64,000 bases of DNA from Streptomyces nojiriensis (lineage in GTDB: Bacteria > Actinomycetota > Actinomycetes > Streptomycetales > Streptomycetaceae). The position numbers and the translations under genes were made by a program. Under the pieces are notes generated by a model, which did no database searches, was not told the origin of the DNA, and saw only the letters and a list, made by a program, of their open reading frames with translations. Shown piece by piece: positions 1 through 8,361 of this stretch (within the stretch, counting starts at the first letter, position 1; every line of letters starts with the position of its first letter). The stretch spans positions 930,001 through 994,000 of the forward strand of contig NZ_CP071139.1 of NCBI RefSeq assembly GCF_017639205.1, read 5' to 3'.

Positions 1-1168
1 CGTCGTCCTCGAACCGCGCGACGTACAGGGTGCCGTGGTCCAGCGGACTGCGTCCCCGGGCGCGCTCCCGCCGCCACTCGTCCTCGCCCACGAACTTGTA
101 GAGGTAGCCGCCGTTCTCGTCGTCGCCGCTGTAGAGGACGACGCGGCCGGCGGCCTCGGTGACGGTCGCGCCCACGTGCTGGAAGCGGCCGAGGGCGGTC
201 CGCTTCACCGGAGCGGTGGAAGGCGCGGCGGGGTCCACCTCCACGACCCAGCCGAACCGGTGCACCTCGTTGCCGTTCACCGCCACGTCGAAGCGGGGTG
301 CGACGGTGTGCCAGCGGTGCCCGTGACCGGCCGCGCTCACGCCGTACCGCTTCTGCGTGCGCGTGGGCCGCCAGCTCGGGTCGTCGGTACCGAAGTAGCC
401 GGCGACGTTCTCCTCGCAGCTCAGATACGTGCCCCACGGGGTCACCCCGTAGGCGCTGTTGCCCAGCGTGCCGGCGTGGGCCGTACCGGTGCGCAGCGCC
501 GGGTGACCGGACCCCACCGGGCCGGAGAAGTTCACCGGGGTGGTGCCGGTGATGCGGACGTTGCGCGGCGAGTCGCCGAGGTCCCAGGTGCCGCCGCTCT
601 CGCGTACCTCGAACACGCTCAGCCCCTGCGCGGCCAGGGACTTGTCGACCTTCTCGCGCGTCAGGGCCGCGCCGCCGTCCCGGTGGAGCAGCGTGGCGTC
701 CGTGGCCTCGTGGTTGACGACGAGCGTCCCGAGCCGGCTGCCCCGGGGGCCGTCGTCGTACGGGAAGAAGTGCAGCCCGCTGTGGTGCGAACCGACTTGG
801 CGGGCCTGGTCGGTGGAGCTGTTGCCGCCGTCGGCCAGCCACGCGGGTCCGCCGGAGTGCAGGGGCCGGCCCCACGGCGCCAGGGTCTGCACCGAGTAGC
901 CGGGCGGCACGGTCACCGCGTCCGTGGTCGCGGGCGGCACCGCGGCGAAGCCGAGGAGCCCCTTCGGCTCCCCGCCGGCGGGCGTCGGCGCCGGGGCGGC
1001 GGCGGCTGTGGTGGCGGCCTGGGCGGTGGAGGTGCCGAAGCCGAGGAACGCCACGAGGGCGGCCGTGCCGCCGGCCACGACCTGACGCCGTGAGAGCGAG
1101 GAGGCCACGACCTCCTCGAACGGCGGGGCTCCCGCCGACTCGGGGTGGGGAGGAACCAGATCTGCCAT
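1..1168 (-). CDS. PhoX-family (DUF839) secreted alkaline phosphatase, C-terminus cut by window edge
   Basis: The reverse-strand frame is open from an ATG at 1168 to the window edge, about 389 codons, so the C-terminal part is missing. The N-terminus has a twin-arginine signal (LSRRQVVAGG, around residues 25-34) followed by a hydrophobic stretch, which points to Tat export. The mature part reads like PhoX/DUF839 proteins: a segment ending in GYSVQTLAPWG, then NHEATDATLLHRDG, SCEENVAGYFG and LYSGDDENGGYLYKFV. PhoX enzymes are Ca/Fe-dependent phosphomonoesterases that release phosphate outside the cell, usually under PhoP control. No PHO box was identified in the upstream 230 bases. The family is clear; the substrate is inferred. 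Confidence 0.85.
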   Translation of the reverse strand, partial: MADLVPPHPESAGAPPFEEVVASSLSRRQVVAGGTAALVAFLGFGTSTAQAATTAAAAPAPTPAGGEPKGLLGFAAVPPATTDAVTVPPGYSVQTLAPWGRPLHSGGPAWLADGGNSSTDQARQVGSHHSGLHFFPYDDGPRGSRLGTLVVNHEATDATLLHRDGGAALTREKVDKSLAAQGLSVFEVRESGGTWDLGDSPRNVRITGTTPVNFSGPVGSGHPALRTGTAHAGTLGNSAYGVTPWGTYLSCEENVAGYFGTDDPSWRPTRTQKRYGVSAAGHGHRWHTVAPRFDVAVNGNEVHRFGWVVEVDPAAPSTAPVKRTALGRFQHVGATVTEAAGRVVLYSGDDENGGYLYKFVGEDEWRRERARGRSPLDHGTLYVARFEDD

Positions 1169-1401
1169 GTGTGTGCCGCCAAAGGGGGAAGGGCCGGCCG
1201 CTGCGCCGCCGCCAGGGATCCGAAGGACGGGCGCTCCCGGCGGCATCGGCTGCCGGGGCCCGTGGTTCCGAACCTAGGGCGAGTGGCCCCCCGTTCCGTC
1301 CGTCCGGCCGTCCCGGGACGCCCCGAACCGCATCTCGGGACGGCGTTCGCGGGTGACCCGGCGAGTTCGCGGGGCGGCCGCAGCGCACGCGAGGGACGCG
1401 G

Positions 1402-1632
1402 TCAGCGGGTGGTACGGGTGTCGTGCCCGAACCCCAGGGCTCGCCGGGCCGTCGGGAGCTGCGTCTCGGGCGGGGCGGTGGGGGCCGGGTCCTCGGTGGC
1501 CCGTTCGGCAGCGGTGCGGCCGCGTGCGACGCGCTGCTCCGTCTCCGTCTCCGTCTCCTGCTCCGCCTCCTGCTCCTGGTACTCGCGGAGGGGAACCGGT
1601 CCTTGCCCGAGCGGGCGGCGCCTTGTGCTCAT
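1402..1632 (-). CDS. Small Glu/Thr-rich hypothetical protein
   Basis: Short frame of 76 codons from an ATG (MSTRRRPLGQGPVPL) at 1632; an in-frame start also exists at 1683. The product is hydrophilic, with an acidic Glu-Thr run (QEAEQETETETEQ) near residues 20-32 and an Arg/Ala-rich tail. It has no membrane segment or recognised motif. It lies alone between PhoX and the rhomboid-like gene, all on the minus strand. Small proteins beginning MSTRRRPLG-like occur in streptomycetes, but no function can be given. It could be a non-coding frame. Confidence 0.4.
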   Translation of the reverse strand: MSTRRRPLGQGPVPLREYQEQEAEQETETETEQRVARGRTAAERATEDPAPTAPPETQLPTARRALGFGHDTRTTR

Positions 1633-1722
1633 CACCGAAGTCTCGCAGCCTGCCTGACGGACCATCCGGGGCGGGGGGATCACTCGGCGGTCATCGGCGT
1701 CGCGGTAAACCGTCGGCCGGGC

Positions 1723-2520
1723 TCAGGCCGAGGAGGGAGGCGTCTTTGTTCCGGCTGCCGGTGACGGCGTCGGTTCCGGAACGGGGCCTCGCCGCTGCCC
1801 GGAGCCGGTCGCGGCGCGGGACGGCGCGGTAGCGCGGACCCGTTGACGTCTGAGGGCCGGGACCCCCAACAGCCCGAACCCGAGGGCCGCCGCCGTGAGA
1901 TGGCCGACGGTGGTGAAGTCCGGCAGCGGCCCGCTCCAGTCGGCTCCGCCGAGCGGCCAGGCGATGACGAAGGCGGCCCAGGGAAGGCGGCCCCGGCGCG
2001 GCAGGGCGAGCGTGCCGATCGCCAGCACGGTCTGGGCTCCGTAGCTGACCCCGTAGTCCAAGGCCTGCCGGACGGCCGCCGGATACCAACCGTGCCGCAA
2101 CGCAACGGCGATGACGACAGCGGTGAGCAGGGTGGCCGCGACGTGCCCGCCGAGGAACACGGCCACGGCGCGCACCCTCCCCCACCGGTGCTCCACCCAG
2201 GCCAGGAAGCAGCAGACGCCGAGGCCCAAGGTGATCAGCGTGCCCACGAAGTCGGTCGAGGTGACGTCCGTGAGCGTACCGTCGAAGAACAGCGCGCTGC
2301 CGAGCAGCGCGGGCACCGGATGGTCCTGCAGGTTGTCCAGGTTGGTGCTGACGTGGCCCAGCACGGCGGCCGCCCGTTCGGTGGACAGGCCGTGGCCGAC
2401 CCAGGCGTGGCTGCCCAGGAGCAGGCAGACGTAGGCGAGGGTCAGCGGCGCGCGGCGCGGGTACCCCCGCACGGCGCGGACGAGCCCGTCCAGAGCACCC
2501 CGCAGTGACTGAGAGTTCAT
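1723..2520 (-). CDS. Rhomboid-like integral membrane protein
   Basis: A 265-residue protein with about six hydrophobic segments, starting MNSQSLRGALDGLV. The opening TLAYVCLLLGSHAW is the first helix. A GVSYG motif (candidate Ser nucleophile) lies about two thirds along, and a VGHLTAAALG motif (candidate His) lies in the last helix. This is the Ser-His arrangement of the actinobacterial rhomboid-like family. The tail (about 35 residues) is Pro/Ala/Arg-rich and cytosolic. Start 2520 was preferred over 2544 because it directly precedes the conserved-looking N-terminal helix. Proteolytic activity is inferred from family and not certain; many members are annotated only as membrane proteins. Confidence 0.72.
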   Translation of the reverse strand: MNSQSLRGALDGLVRAVRGYPRRAPLTLAYVCLLLGSHAWVGHGLSTERAAAVLGHVSTNLDNLQDHPVPALLGSALFFDGTLTDVTSTDFVGTLITLGLGVCCFLAWVEHRWGRVRAVAVFLGGHVAATLLTAVVIAVALRHGWYPAAVRQALDYGVSYGAQTVLAIGTLALPRRGRLPWAAFVIAWPLGGADWSGPLPDFTTVGHLTAAALGFGLLGVPALRRQRVRATAPSRAATGSGQRRGPVPEPTPSPAAGTKTPPSSA

Positions 2521-2611
2521 ACCGTGGCATTCTCCAGGTCGCACCGAGGGCCGGGATCGGCGGGTGCCGGCGGGTGCCGGCGGCCGTCCCGGTCGGGGCC
2601 GGGCCCCCGTG

Positions 2612-3121
2612 TCAGTCCTCCAGGCGGGACAGCCAGGTGGCGAGCAGCGTTTCGAGTACCGCGGCCTCCTCGGGCGTCACGAGGTCCAGCAGGCGGCGTT
2701 CGTTGCGCATGTGGTCGGTGAACGCCCGGTCCACGAGGTCGCGTCCGGCCGAGGTGAGGGCGACGATCCGGCCGCGCTGGTCGTCGTCGGAGCGTCGGCG
2801 GGTGACGAGTCCGGACCGCTCCAGGCGGTCGATCCGCTTGGTCATCGCACCGGTGGTGACCATGGTGTGCGCGGCGAGCTCGCCCGGCGCCCGCTCGAAG
2901 GGCTCACCTGCACGGCGCAGTGCGCACAGGACGTCGAACTCCCCCTCGCTGAGGCCGTAGCGGTCGTAGACGAGGCCGAGTTCCGCGCCGAGCCGGTCGG
3001 CGAGGCGGTGCAGTCGGCCGATCACGCCCTGTGGGCCGACATCGAGGTCAGGCCTTTCGCGACGCCAGTCGGCCTGGATCCTGGCCACCCGGTCCAGGGG
3101 CGGATCGTGCTCGACGGACAT
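2612..3121 (-). CDS. MarR-family transcriptional regulator
   Basis: A 169-residue winged-helix protein. The core has LSEGEFDVLCALRRAG, then the recognition-helix region MVTTGAMTKRIDRLERSGLV, then the wing RRRSDDDQRGRIVALT, and C-terminal dimerisation helices. It is divergent from the EamA-type exporter gene at 3153, a common MarR arrangement in which the regulator controls an exporter of its ligand. ATG 3121 is preceded by GGAAG at good spacing; ATG 3133 (adding MEAK) is also possible and would suit a leaderless message. The start region overlaps two TTCCATGGAA palindromes that are probably its operator. Confidence 0.87.
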   Translation of the reverse strand: MSVEHDPPLDRVARIQADWRRERPDLDVGPQGVIGRLHRLADRLGAELGLVYDRYGLSEGEFDVLCALRRAGEPFERAPGELAAHTMVTTGAMTKRIDRLERSGLVTRRRSDDDQRGRIVALTSAGRDLVDRAFTDHMRNERRLLDLVTPEEAAVLETLLATWLSRLED

Positions 3122-3125
3122 TTTT

Positions 3126-3160
3126 GCTTCCATGGAAGCTATATTACCTTCCATGGAAGC
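3126..3160. promoter_or_regulatory. Divergent MarR/EamA promoter with two TTCCATGGAA palindromes
   Basis: GCTTCCATGGAAGC (3126-3139, perfect 14-bp palindrome) and CTTCCATGGAAG (3148-3159, perfect 12-bp) flank an AT-rich centre, TATATTA (3140-3146). The centre reads as a -10-like hexamer in both directions (TATATT for plus, TAATAT for minus). Seven bases from each hexamer is an ATG inside the far palindrome, so leaderless transcripts are possible both ways. Alternatively each arm supplies GGAAG as a ribosome site for the next in-frame start. Assignment as the MarR operator is inferred. Confidence 0.7.
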
Positions 3161-4138
3161 AAATGTGCGCTGGGTGGCGCTGACCGCAGTGGCACCGGTG
3201 GCCTGGGGAGCCAACTACTTCGTCACCCATGAGTTCCTGCCTGCGGACCACCCGCTGTACGGGGCCGCCCTGCGGGCGCTGCCGGCCGGCCTGGTCCTGC
3301 TGGCGCTGTGCCGTCGGCGGCCGCACGGCGCGTGGTGGGGGCGGTCCGCCCTGCTCGGGCTGCTCAACGTGAGCGTGTTCTTCTTCCTCGTCTCACCGCC
3401 TCCCAGCTGCTGCCGACGAGCGTGGCCGCGACCGTCATGGCCGCCTCCCCCTTGATCATGATGCTCGCCGCCTGGCCCCTGGTCGCCGAGCGGCCCGGCA
3501 TCGCCCACCTGGCGGGCGCCGTGATCGGGCTGGGCGGGGTGTGCCTCATGCTGCTCGGGGGCGTGGGCGGGATCAGCCTGCCGGGCGTCCTGGCCTCGGC
3601 CGCGGCGGTGCTGGTGTCGTCCGTCGGCCACGTCCTGGCCAAGCGGTGGAACACCGGCGCCGACGGGGACACCGGCGCCGGTGTGCTCGCGTCGACCGCT
3701 TGGCAGCTCACCGCCGGAGGCCTGCTCCTGCTGCCGGTGGCCGTGGCCGTCGAGGGCGCCCCGCCACCGATGTCCCCGTCGGCCCTGCTCGCGTTCTGCT
3801 ACGTCGGCCTGGTCGCCACCGCGCTGGCCTTCGCCATCTGGTTCGCCGGCCTTCGCCGCCTGCCCGCCGGGACGGTCGGTCTGATAGGGCTGCTCAATCC
3901 GGTCACCGGCGTACTGCTCGGGACGGTGGTCGCCGGGGAGGTGCTGACGGGCCGACAGCTGTGCGGACTGGCACTCGTACTGGGCGCGGTCGCCCTCGGC
4001 CGGCCCCCGGGCAGAGGCGGACGGGCGAGCCGGGGTACGGCGGCGGGCGGCGGACGAGCACGTCGCGAAGGTCAGGTGGGCGCGGCTCAGTCGTCCGGGC
4101 AGAGGACGAAGAGGGGGAAGGCCAGCCGTCGGGGCTGA
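3153..4138 (+). pseudogene. EamA/DMT-family exporter, disrupted by a frameshift near 3395
   Basis: The first frame, from ATG 3153 (or GTG 3165), reads WVALTAVAPVAWGANYFVTHE through LLGLLNVSVFFFLV. It then loses sense at about 3394. The continuation is in another frame from SQLLPTSVAATVMAASPLIMM to the stop at 4138. Together they give the ten-helix layout of a drug/metabolite transporter with two EamA repeats. Homologues would read roughly FFFLVYLTASQLLPTS, so about four bases appear lost around 3395-3400. Either the gene is inactive or the sequence has an error. The 3' end overlaps the convergent MBL gene by 52 bases. Confidence 0.75.
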
Positions 4139-4965
4139 GTGCCGATCTCGTCGAGTGCGGCGCGGATCTCGTGCAGGTGGTCGGTGGTCATCTGCAGTGG
4201 GGGTTCGTGGGGCTGGTAGGTGGTGCGGACCGGGTAGTCCACGCCCGGTTCGGTGGTCATCTCGATGTGACAGCCCATGACGTGGGTGACCGGTCGGCGT
4301 TCGCAGAACTCGATCAGCCGGTCGATGGTCCGGGTGAACGCGTGCCGATCCTGGATGTAGAGGCGGCCCGGATAGACCGTGTCGCCGGTGAGCAGGAACC
4401 CGGTCCACGGGTCGTAGTACGTGACGGCGCTCTCGTGGTGCCCGGGGGTGGCCAGGCACTCGAGCCCGCGGCCGCCCAGATCGACCCTAGCCGTGGCGGT
4501 GGGGTTCTCGTCGAATCCGAAATGCTTCCAGGCCGTGGGCAGGTCTGCCGCGACCACTGTGGTGTCGGGACGGCCGGCGAACTGGCCGTCGCCCGCGGTG
4601 TGGTCGCCGTGGGCATGGGTGTGCAGCACCAGCAGGTGGTACTCCTGGCGGGGGTGGCGGGCGAGCCAGCCGTCGACGAGCCGGTCCACCACCGGGCGCA
4701 AGGGGAAGAACTCACCGGACGCAGTGGCCCCGGTATCGATCAGCACCGCCCGGTCGTTGCCGAACAGCAGGAAGAGAAACGGCGCTTCGTAGTCGATCGC
4801 CATGTTCTGCCGCAGGATGACCGTGTGCTCGTCGTACGCGTAGACCTGGATGTCCGGGTCGGTGTTGTGCTTGGCCGATGGTGAGCCGTGGATCCAGCGG
4901 ACGTCCAACTCGCGAGGCCGAGAAGCCGGGCTGTCGAAATCGATGAAGGACGTGCCTTCAGCCAT
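4087..4965 (-). CDS. MBL-fold metallo-hydrolase
   Basis: A 292-residue cytosolic protein with the zinc-binding signature HTHAHGDH (residues 115-122). Later metal ligands are in TPGHHES and LLTGDTVYPG. IDTGA before the first motif is the usual beta-lactamase-fold strand. Start MAEGTSFIDF at 4965 is chosen because AGGAGG lies six bases upstream; longer in-frame starts lack this. The overall form is that of hydrolases acting on thioesters, lactones or phosphodiesters (glyoxalase II-like superfamily). The substrate cannot be named. It is transcribed convergently with the broken EamA gene. Confidence 0.85.
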   Translation of the reverse strand: MAEGTSFIDFDSPASRPRELDVRWIHGSPSAKHNTDPDIQVYAYDEHTVILRQNMAIDYEAPFLFLLFGNDRAVLIDTGATASGEFFPLRPVVDRLVDGWLARHPRQEYHLLVLHTHAHGDHTAGDGQFAGRPDTTVVAADLPTAWKHFGFDENPTATARVDLGGRGLECLATPGHHESAVTYYDPWTGFLLTGDTVYPGRLYIQDRHAFTRTIDRLIEFCERRPVTHVMGCHIEMTTEPGVDYPVRTTYQPHEPPLQMTTDHLHEIRAALDEIGTQPRRLAFPLFVLCPDD

Positions 4966-5288
4966 GACGCCTCCTGCGTGCGTCGTCTTGGCGGGCCGGG
5001 TACGGCGCACATCTCGTCCGGGGTGGGCACGTACGAGCCTCCGCCGCGACGCTACCACGAGATTGATCCACTGCCCTGGTGGTGCCCGGCGCCCGTGCGG
5101 CGACGGCAGTGCCCTTCGCCGAGAAACCTCGGTAGGAATGTGTGAAATTCATTCGTCGGCATTTCGCCGGCCGCTCGGCACCACAGCAGCTGACGTCACC
5201 TCACATTGCCTGCCCGACCGCCGATTTCAGGCCATGAGGCCATGGCAATTCGAAGCGGTAGCCGATAGCGCACCGCTACGATTCGATC

Positions 5289-5798
5289 ATGGGACCCCTG
5301 AAACCGAATCTCATTGAACTCATAGTCGGCCTCATCGCCTTCTCCGTGGTCTTCGCGACCCTGGCCAAGGTCCTCCTGCCGAGGATCAACAGGACCCTCG
5401 CCGAGCGCGAGGAGGCCACCGCGGGCGCGCTCGAGCGGGCCGAGGTGGTCCAGAGGGAGGCGCAGCGCCTTCGGACCGAGTACCAGGCGGAGTTGAGTGC
5501 CGCCCGTCACGAGGCCGCCCAGATCCGCCAGGCCGCACACGAGGAGGGCCTCACCCTCCTCGCCGCCGTCCGCTCGGAGGGGCAGAAGGCGCGCGAGGAC
5601 ATGGTCGCCGCGGCCACCGTGCAGCTGGAGGCCGACCGGGTGATCGCCGAGGCGGAGCTCCGCGAGCACGTCCTCGGGCTGGCCACCGAGCTGGCCGGCC
5701 GCATCATCGGCGAACCGCTCACCGACGTCGACCGTGCCCGCGCCGTCGCCGACGAGTTCTTCGCCGAGACCGAGGCCGAGGCCGACACCAAGGGCTGA
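5289..5798 (+). CDS. Orphan F0 ATP synthase subunit b-like protein
   Basis: A 169-residue protein with one N-terminal membrane helix (LIELIVGLIAFSVVFATLAKVLLPRI), then a long Ala/Glu/Arg-rich coiled coil to about residue 140. It ends LATELAGRIIGEPL, as F-type b subunits do before the delta-binding end. Normal bacterial b subunits act as the peripheral stator stalk and are encoded between c and delta genes. Here no other atp gene is nearby, so it is a stand-alone paralogue. It may form mixed stalks or have a different role; that is inference. An AT-rich promoter-like region lies at 5150-5280. Confidence 0.8.
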   Translation: MGPLKPNLIELIVGLIAFSVVFATLAKVLLPRINRTLAEREEATAGALERAEVVQREAQRLRTEYQAELSAARHEAAQIRQAAHEEGLTLLAAVRSEGQKAREDMVAAATVQLEADRVIAEAELREHVLGLATELAGRIIGEPLTDVDRARAVADEFFAETEAEADTKG

Positions 5799-5862
5799 GT
5801 CCACGGCCGCTCCCGCGCACCAGGTCCGGGACGGGCGCGTGCTCCGTCACCCCACCATTCCA

Positions 5863-6027
5863 GCCCGTCTCTTCCGGATCTTGCCGGGCCCGCGACGCCC
5901 GGCACCGCACCTGGCCGCGTTGTCGGGGCACCCGAGTACGTCCAGTACACGGGCGCCCCTCCGCCTTGCCCTGCACGGCACCGGACGCCGCGGGCTCGGC
6001 CGACAAGATCCGAAAGAGACGGCCTAG
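5863..6027. repeat. Small inverted-terminal repeat element, copy A (MITE-like)
   Basis: A 165-bp element whose ends are inverted copies (GCCCGTCTCTTCCGGATCTT at left; AAGATCCGAAAGAGACGGCC at right, followed by TAG). Inside is a hairpin core with arms CGGGCGCCC around a GTAC-containing loop. It is the reverse orientation of copy B at 28058. It has no coding capacity. It sits in the short gap just upstream of the FAD monooxygenase start. Confidence 0.8.
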
Positions 6028-6055
6028 AGTGGGGCCCCGAACGGAGAGGTGGGCG

Positions 6056-7240
6056 ATGACGAACCGTCACGCGGTGGTGGTCGGAGCCGGAATCGGCGGC
6101 CTCACGGGCGCCGTCGCACTGCACCGCCGGGGCTGGCGCGTGACCGTCTGCGAACGCTCCCCCGAACCCCCCGTCACCGGCGCCGGCATCGGCCTCGCCC
6201 CCAACGCCCTGCGCGCACTCGACGCGGTCGGCGTCGATGTCTCCCGAGCGATCGGCGGCGCCGTACCCGCGACGATGGGCGTGCGGCGCCCCGACGGCCG
6301 GTGGCTCACCCGGGCGGGCACCGCCGACATGGCGGCCCGCTACGGCATGGCGCCCCTCGCCGTCCCGCGCCCGGCCCTCACCGCCACCCTCGCCGCCGCG
6401 CTGCCGCCGTCCGCCCTGCGGTACGGCACCGAGGTGACCGGGGTCGACGATGCCGAGGACCGGCCGACCGTCCGTACGGCGGCGGGCCCGGGCATCCGAG
6501 CCGATCTGGTCGTCGCCGCCGACGGCATCCACAGTCCGCTGCGCCGCGCGCACTTCCCCGCGCACCCCGGACTGCACTATCTCGGTGAGACGGCCTGGCG
6601 GACCATCGTGGACGCCCCGGACCTGCGGATACCGGCCATGAGCGAGACGTGGGGGCGGGGGGAGCGGTTCGGGGTGACCCCCCTCGTGGACGGCCGCTAC
6701 TACCTCTACGCCACCGCGGTCGTCCCGCCGGACACCCGTCTCACCGACCCGCGCACCGAACTGCGGCGGCGCTTCGGCACATGGCACGACCCCATTCCGG
6801 CGCTGCTGGACCGCGTCGGGCGCCAGGGCGCTGCCGATGTCCTGCGGAACGACCTCTACGACCTGGCCGCCCCGCTCCCGTACCTGCACCACGGCCGGAT
6901 CGCCTGGCTGGGCGACGCGGCCCACGCCATGGCCCCCAACCTGGGGCAGGGCGGCTGCCAGGCCATCGAGGACGCTGTGGTCCTCGCCCGTCTGCTGCCC
7001 GCCGGAGAGCGCGGCGACGGCGGGGACACCGCCGTTCCGGCCGCCCTCGCCGCGTACACCGCCGCCCGCCACGCCCGCACCGACGCCGTGCGCCTTCGTG
7101 CCCGCCGCGTCGGACGGCTGGGCGTGCTGCGCAACCCGGTCGTGGTGGCCGTCCGTGATCTCGCGGTCCGGGTCACCCCGGCCCGTCTGGCCCTGCGCGG
7201 CATGGACGACCTCTTCAACGGGTTCCGCCTCCCCGCGTAG
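6056..7240 (+). CDS. FAD-dependent monooxygenase (aromatic hydroxylase type)
   Basis: A 394-residue class A flavoprotein monooxygenase. The N-terminal dinucleotide fold is VVVGAGIGGLTGAVAL (from residue 5). The DG motif is VVAADGIHSPLR near residue 160. The FAD/ribityl motif is WLGDAAHAMAPNLGQGG near residue 290. These enzymes hydroxylate aromatic or polyketide-like substrates with NAD(P)H and O2. ATG 6056 is preceded by GGAGAGG; the in-frame start at 5966 lies inside repeat copy A and is rejected. There are no pathway neighbours, so the substrate is unknown. Confidence 0.88.
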   Translation: MTNRHAVVVGAGIGGLTGAVALHRRGWRVTVCERSPEPPVTGAGIGLAPNALRALDAVGVDVSRAIGGAVPATMGVRRPDGRWLTRAGTADMAARYGMAPLAVPRPALTATLAAALPPSALRYGTEVTGVDDAEDRPTVRTAAGPGIRADLVVAADGIHSPLRRAHFPAHPGLHYLGETAWRTIVDAPDLRIPAMSETWGRGERFGVTPLVDGRYYLYATAVVPPDTRLTDPRTELRRRFGTWHDPIPALLDRVGRQGAADVLRNDLYDLAAPLPYLHHGRIAWLGDAAHAMAPNLGQGGCQAIEDAVVLARLLPAGERGDGGDTAVPAALAAYTAARHARTDAVRLRARRVGRLGVLRNPVVVAVRDLAVRVTPARLALRGMDDLFNGFRLPA

Positions 7241-7265
7241 CGGTGGGGGCGGTCCGGGACGGCCC

Positions 7266-8108
7266 TCAGGTGGTGCGGGCTGGGAAGGAGAAGCTGTAGC
7301 CCTGCTCCGTGAGCCAGGGCAGGTACTCCTTCAGCGCGGCGACGGTCTCGCTGCGGTCGCCGCCGCCGTCGTGGAAGAGGACCGTCGGCTGCCGGGGGAG
7401 CTTGCCCTCCACGGAGGAGAGGATGGCCTTCAGGCCCGGCCTGCTCCAGTCCTGGGGATCGACGCTCCAGCCCAGCGGCCGCATCCCGCTCGCGGCGGCG
7501 ATCGCGCGGCTGTCCGGGGTGAAGGCTCCGCCCGGCGCGCGGTAGTAGGCGACCGGGACCCCGGGAACCGCCTTCTCGATCATGGCCTTGCCGTCGAGGA
7601 TCTGCTGCCGCTGGTAGGCGACGGGCTTGTGGTCCATCGTGACGTCGTGGTCGACGGAGTGGTCGCACAGCCGGTGCCCGTCGGCGGCAACCGCACGCAC
7701 CAGCTCCGGGTACTTCTGCGCCTTGGTGCCGATCATGCAGAAAGTGGCCTTGACGTGGTTCTTTCGCAGCGTCTCCAGGACCTGGGGCGTCCAGCGGGGG
7801 TCCGGACCGTCGTCGATGGTGATCGCGACCTGGCGGCCCGCGCCCTGTGCCAGCCGGGAGATCCCCAGCGGGACCCCGGAGGCGCCCTGAGCGGCACCGT
7901 GGGCGGCACTGTGCGCCGGGCCCTGGGCGGTGCCTGCGGTGCCGGCCGGTGCGGAGTGGCCGGACGGGGGCGCGTCCGGGGTGCGGACCACCGAGCCGTC
8001 GGTGGCGGCGTACGCCGGGGTGCCGGCTGCCGCCAGGAGCCCGAGGAGGGCGGCCGCAGCGACGTACCCCGCCCGTCGACGACGTGCGGAACTGGTGGTG
8101 ATGCGCAT
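7266..8108 (-). CDS. Secreted polysaccharide deacetylase (NodB domain)
   Basis: A 280-residue protein with a Sec/Tat-like signal (arginine-rich start, helix GYVAAAALLGLLAAA, cleavage near PAYA-ATD). A Gly/Ala/Pro linker follows, then a NodB homology domain: TIDDGPD (residues 97-103), HSVDH metal motif (about 150-154), YRAPGG, GWSVDPQDW and VLFHDGGG. All five catalytic motifs are recognisable, so activity on N-acetylated sugars of peptidoglycan, chitin or another cell-surface polymer outside the cell is likely. The 253-base gap upstream holds its promoter region; no other gene is seen there. Confidence 0.9.
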   Translation of the reverse strand: MRITTSSARRRRAGYVAAAALLGLLAAAGTPAYAATDGSVVRTPDAPPSGHSAPAGTAGTAQGPAHSAAHGAAQGASGVPLGISRLAQGAGRQVAITIDDGPDPRWTPQVLETLRKNHVKATFCMIGTKAQKYPELVRAVAADGHRLCDHSVDHDVTMDHKPVAYQRQQILDGKAMIEKAVPGVPVAYYRAPGGAFTPDSRAIAAASGMRPLGWSVDPQDWSRPGLKAILSSVEGKLPRQPTVLFHDGGGDRSETVAALKEYLPWLTEQGYSFSFPARTT

Positions 8109-8361
8109 GGACGTGCTCTTCCTTTGCCCTCGGCCCCCGGATCTCGCTGGTCGATCCAGGCTAGGTCATCCGTTCGGAGCCCCACCTCGACCAAATGGCC
8201 CGTTTTGTGTGGTTCAGGGCACACGGGTCCCCCGGCGAGCGGCCGACAGCCTCGGAGCGCCAACGGCTGTGGCCACTCCCGTGGTGCCGCACCCCGTGTG
8301 AGCAGTGTCACGGCCCGCCCACGCCGCGGGGCCGTGCGGAGCACCGCAGGGCTCCCGCCTC

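Noticed and set aside
35..1093. Long plus-strand frame opposite PhoX
   Set aside because: It is the high-GC shadow of the reverse PhoX frame; composition (Arg/Gly/Pro/His) has no family sense.
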